Shown: positions 4,532-5,795 of the stretch, piece by piece
Numbering within the stretch: the first letter of the stretch is position 1
Layout: the number at the start of each line of letters is the position of its first letter
Origin: Methanosarcinales archaeon
GTDB lineage: Archaea > Halobacteriota > Methanosarcinia > Methanosarcinales > Methanogasteraceae
Assembly: GCA_030605805.1 (NCBI GenBank)
Contig: JAUWHQ010000201.1
Span: 1 to 5,795, forward strand
Direction: 5' to 3'
DNA length: 5,795 nt
Position numbers and translations under genes: made by a program
Notes under the pieces: generated by a model
The model's database searches: none
The model's input: the letters and a program-made list of their open reading frames with translations, nothing else
What the model was told of the DNA's origin: nothing

Positions 4532-5566
4532 ATGACCATGCTTGATATTGGAATTGTAGGCGGCTCAGGGTACACGGGTTGCGAACTGATGAGGCTGCTC
4601 CTGCAGCACCCGGAAGCACGCGTCAGGATCGTAACATCAAGAAGGCTTGCAGGAACCCGGGTCACGAACATTCACCGACACCTCTCCGGATTGATCGATC
4701 TGTCTTTCGAGAACCCATCGCCGTCAGAGATCGCTGATGCGTGCGATCTCGTATTTACGGCAGTACCGCACGGCGCCGCAATGGATATTGTTCCCGCGCT
4801 CCTCAAGAGCGATACGCGCGTGGTCGACCTGAGCGCGGATTACCGGCTGCCGGCGCAGGTATTCGAGGAGACCTACGGACGTGTGCACACCGACCCGAGA
4901 GACGGAGATGCGGTCTTTGGTCTTCCTGAACTGCACCCGGAGGCTTCCGAGGCGCGCCTTGTCGCAAATCCGGGATGCTATCCGACAGGTGCGATACTAT
5001 CGGCAGCACCGCTTGCAAAAGTAGGAATGGTTAAATACGCAATCTTTGATTCAAAATCAGGCATCTCCGGAGCTGGCGTAGAACCATCTGAGACATCGCA
5101 CTACCCGAATCTTGCAGAAAACGTCCGTGCTTACAATGTCACCACGCACAGACATCTGCCAGAGATTGTCCAGGAACTGGGGCTGCTGGATAGCCCACTT
5201 AATCGCAACCGCGTATTCTTCACGCCGCATGTTGTGCCTGCCATTCGCGGGATTCTGACGACTGCGCACCTGATTTTGCGTAAAGAGTGTGAACCTAATG
5301 CGATTCTGGACACGTACAAAGAGTTCTACAGGGATAAACCGTTTGTCCGGGTGCGGGAGGTAGGAGAAGGCATCCCGAACCTCGCAGACGTGCGTGGCTC
5401 AAACTTCTGCGACATCGGGATTGTGTGCGGGGGGAACCGTGTGGTCGTGATATCTGCGATCGACAATCTCGTAAAAGGCGCAGCAGGGCAGGCGATCCAG
5501 AACATGAACCTGATGCTTGGGCTTCCTGAGACATGCGGGCTTCTGATTCCACCATTGTCGCCGTGA
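4532..5566 (+). CDS. argC: N-acetyl-gamma-glutamyl-phosphate reductase ArgC
   Basis: A 344-residue NADPH-dependent cytoplasmic enzyme that reduces N-acetyl-glutamyl phosphate to the semialdehyde, the third step of arginine (ornithine) synthesis. The N-terminal dinucleotide-binding loop is GIVGGSGYTG (residues 7-16). The catalytic Cys is C149 in NPGCYPT (147-152), and the conserved histidines are in HRHLPE (206-211). The C-terminal segment KGAAGQAIQNMN (315-326) closes the active site. Length and motifs are complete. The start is uncertain: a second ATG at 4538 gives M-x3-G-I, matching typical family members, and neither ATG has a clear ribosome site, so initiation may be leaderless or coupled. 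The gap to queC is 44 bases. Some archaea use related enzymes for lysine via LysW; the visible motifs do not rule out dual use. Confidence 0.94.
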   Translation: MTMLDIGIVGGSGYTGCELMRLLLQHPEARVRIVTSRRLAGTRVTNIHRHLSGLIDLSFENPSPSEIADACDLVFTAVPHGAAMDIVPALLKSDTRVVDLSADYRLPAQVFEETYGRVHTDPRDGDAVFGLPELHPEASEARLVANPGCYPTGAILSAAPLAKVGMVKYAIFDSKSGISGAGVEPSETSHYPNLAENVRAYNVTTHRHLPEIVQELGLLDSPLNRNRVFFTPHVVPAIRGILTTAHLILRKECEPNAILDTYKEFYRDKPFVRVREVGEGIPNLADVRGSNFCDIGIVCGGNRVVVISAIDNLVKGAAGQAIQNMNLMLGLPETCGLLIPPLSP

Positions 5567-5619
5567 CCCCGCGAAAAACAAGAAAAGATACTTCAACAAC
5601 CCATGAGCATGATATCACC

Positions 5620-5795
5620 ATGGCACTACACGAACTGATCTCTGCTGGAAAAGGAACCATAAAAGCAGACCTTGCGCTGACAGGTGGCAGGGTCGTCAAC
5701 GTCAACACAAAAGAACTTCTCAGGGCAGACATCGCAGTAAAAGACGGCATTATCGTTGGAATCGGAGATATATCCGACAAAGTCGGCGATGGCAC
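5620..5795 (+). CDS. ade: Probable adenine deaminase, N-terminus only (runs off right edge)
   Basis: Fifty-eight codons are visible. Adenine deaminase, a metal-dependent amidohydrolase, converts adenine to hypoxanthine and ammonia in purine salvage. The order seen here is typical of its N-terminal beta domain: a short helix (HELISAGKG), then KADLALTGGRVVNVNTKE (residues 15-32), RADIAVKDG (35-43) and IVGIGD (45-50). The metal-binding residues and catalytic domain lie beyond the window, so another amidohydrolase such as a dihydroorotase or hydantoinase relative cannot be excluded. The ATG at 5620 gives the normal family N-terminus but has no Shine-Dalgarno site. The frame is open back to a GTG at 5563 that overlaps the argC stop as GTGA; using it would add 19 charged, polar residues that are not typical. 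Confidence 0.72.
   Translation, partial: MALHELISAGKGTIKADLALTGGRVVNVNTKELLRADIAVKDGIIVGIGDISDKVGDG

Noticed and set aside
1..5795. CRISPR array, insertion sequence or defence system
   Set aside because: No regularly spaced repeats, transposase-like protein, long terminal inverted repeats or defence domain was seen on either strand; the 13-bp repeats occur as only two copies each.

Overview
The window looks like part of an archaeal chromosome from a methanogen or a close relative that uses methyl-coenzyme M reductase, such as an anaerobic methane or alkane oxidiser. The strongest sign is the 1200-2327 gene, a methanogenesis marker 9 protein with the paired CC-x3-KPC motifs. Supporting signs are a tRNA-Leu without an encoded CCA, TATA-box-like elements in front of genes, a short-form QueC, and strong Shine-Dalgarno sites on some genes but not others. 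I cannot name the genus.

Layout, left to right. A minus-strand gene for a small exported or lipid-anchored protein starts at 248 and runs off the left edge. Next comes a 490-bp divergent intergenic region (249-738) rich in palindromes and hairpins, ending in a long structured leader before an ATP-binding-type universal stress protein (739-1203, +). The stress gene is tail to tail with the methanogenesis marker 9 gene (1200-2327, -), and both stop codons lie within one TTAA. The marker gene begins with TTG, preceded by a GAGG ribosome site and a perfect 9-bp inverted repeat. A 190-bp divergent region leads to tRNA-Leu(GAG) at 2518-2602. On the plus strand there follow a class II fructose-bisphosphate aldolase family gene (2656-3786), queC (3783-4487, overlapping by ATGA), argC (4532-5566), and the first 58 codons of a probable adenine deaminase (5620 to the right edge).

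How the genes fit together. The right half is a compact co-directional set covering sugar phosphate metabolism, preQ0/archaeosine synthesis, arginine synthesis and purine salvage. It reads as a housekeeping operon or neighbouring operons, not one pathway. QueC makes preQ0, the precursor of the archaeosine placed at position 15 of archaeal tRNAs, and the neighbouring tRNA-Leu has the expected G15:C48 pair. The left half pairs a stress protein with a methanogenesis-associated protein of unknown function.

I see no CRISPR array, insertion sequence, defence island or other obvious mobile system. The best leads are the unexplained marker 9 fusion protein, an aldolase with an altered substrate-site motif, the edge-truncated exported protein, and the structured non-coding DNA at 325-667 and 2343-2399.
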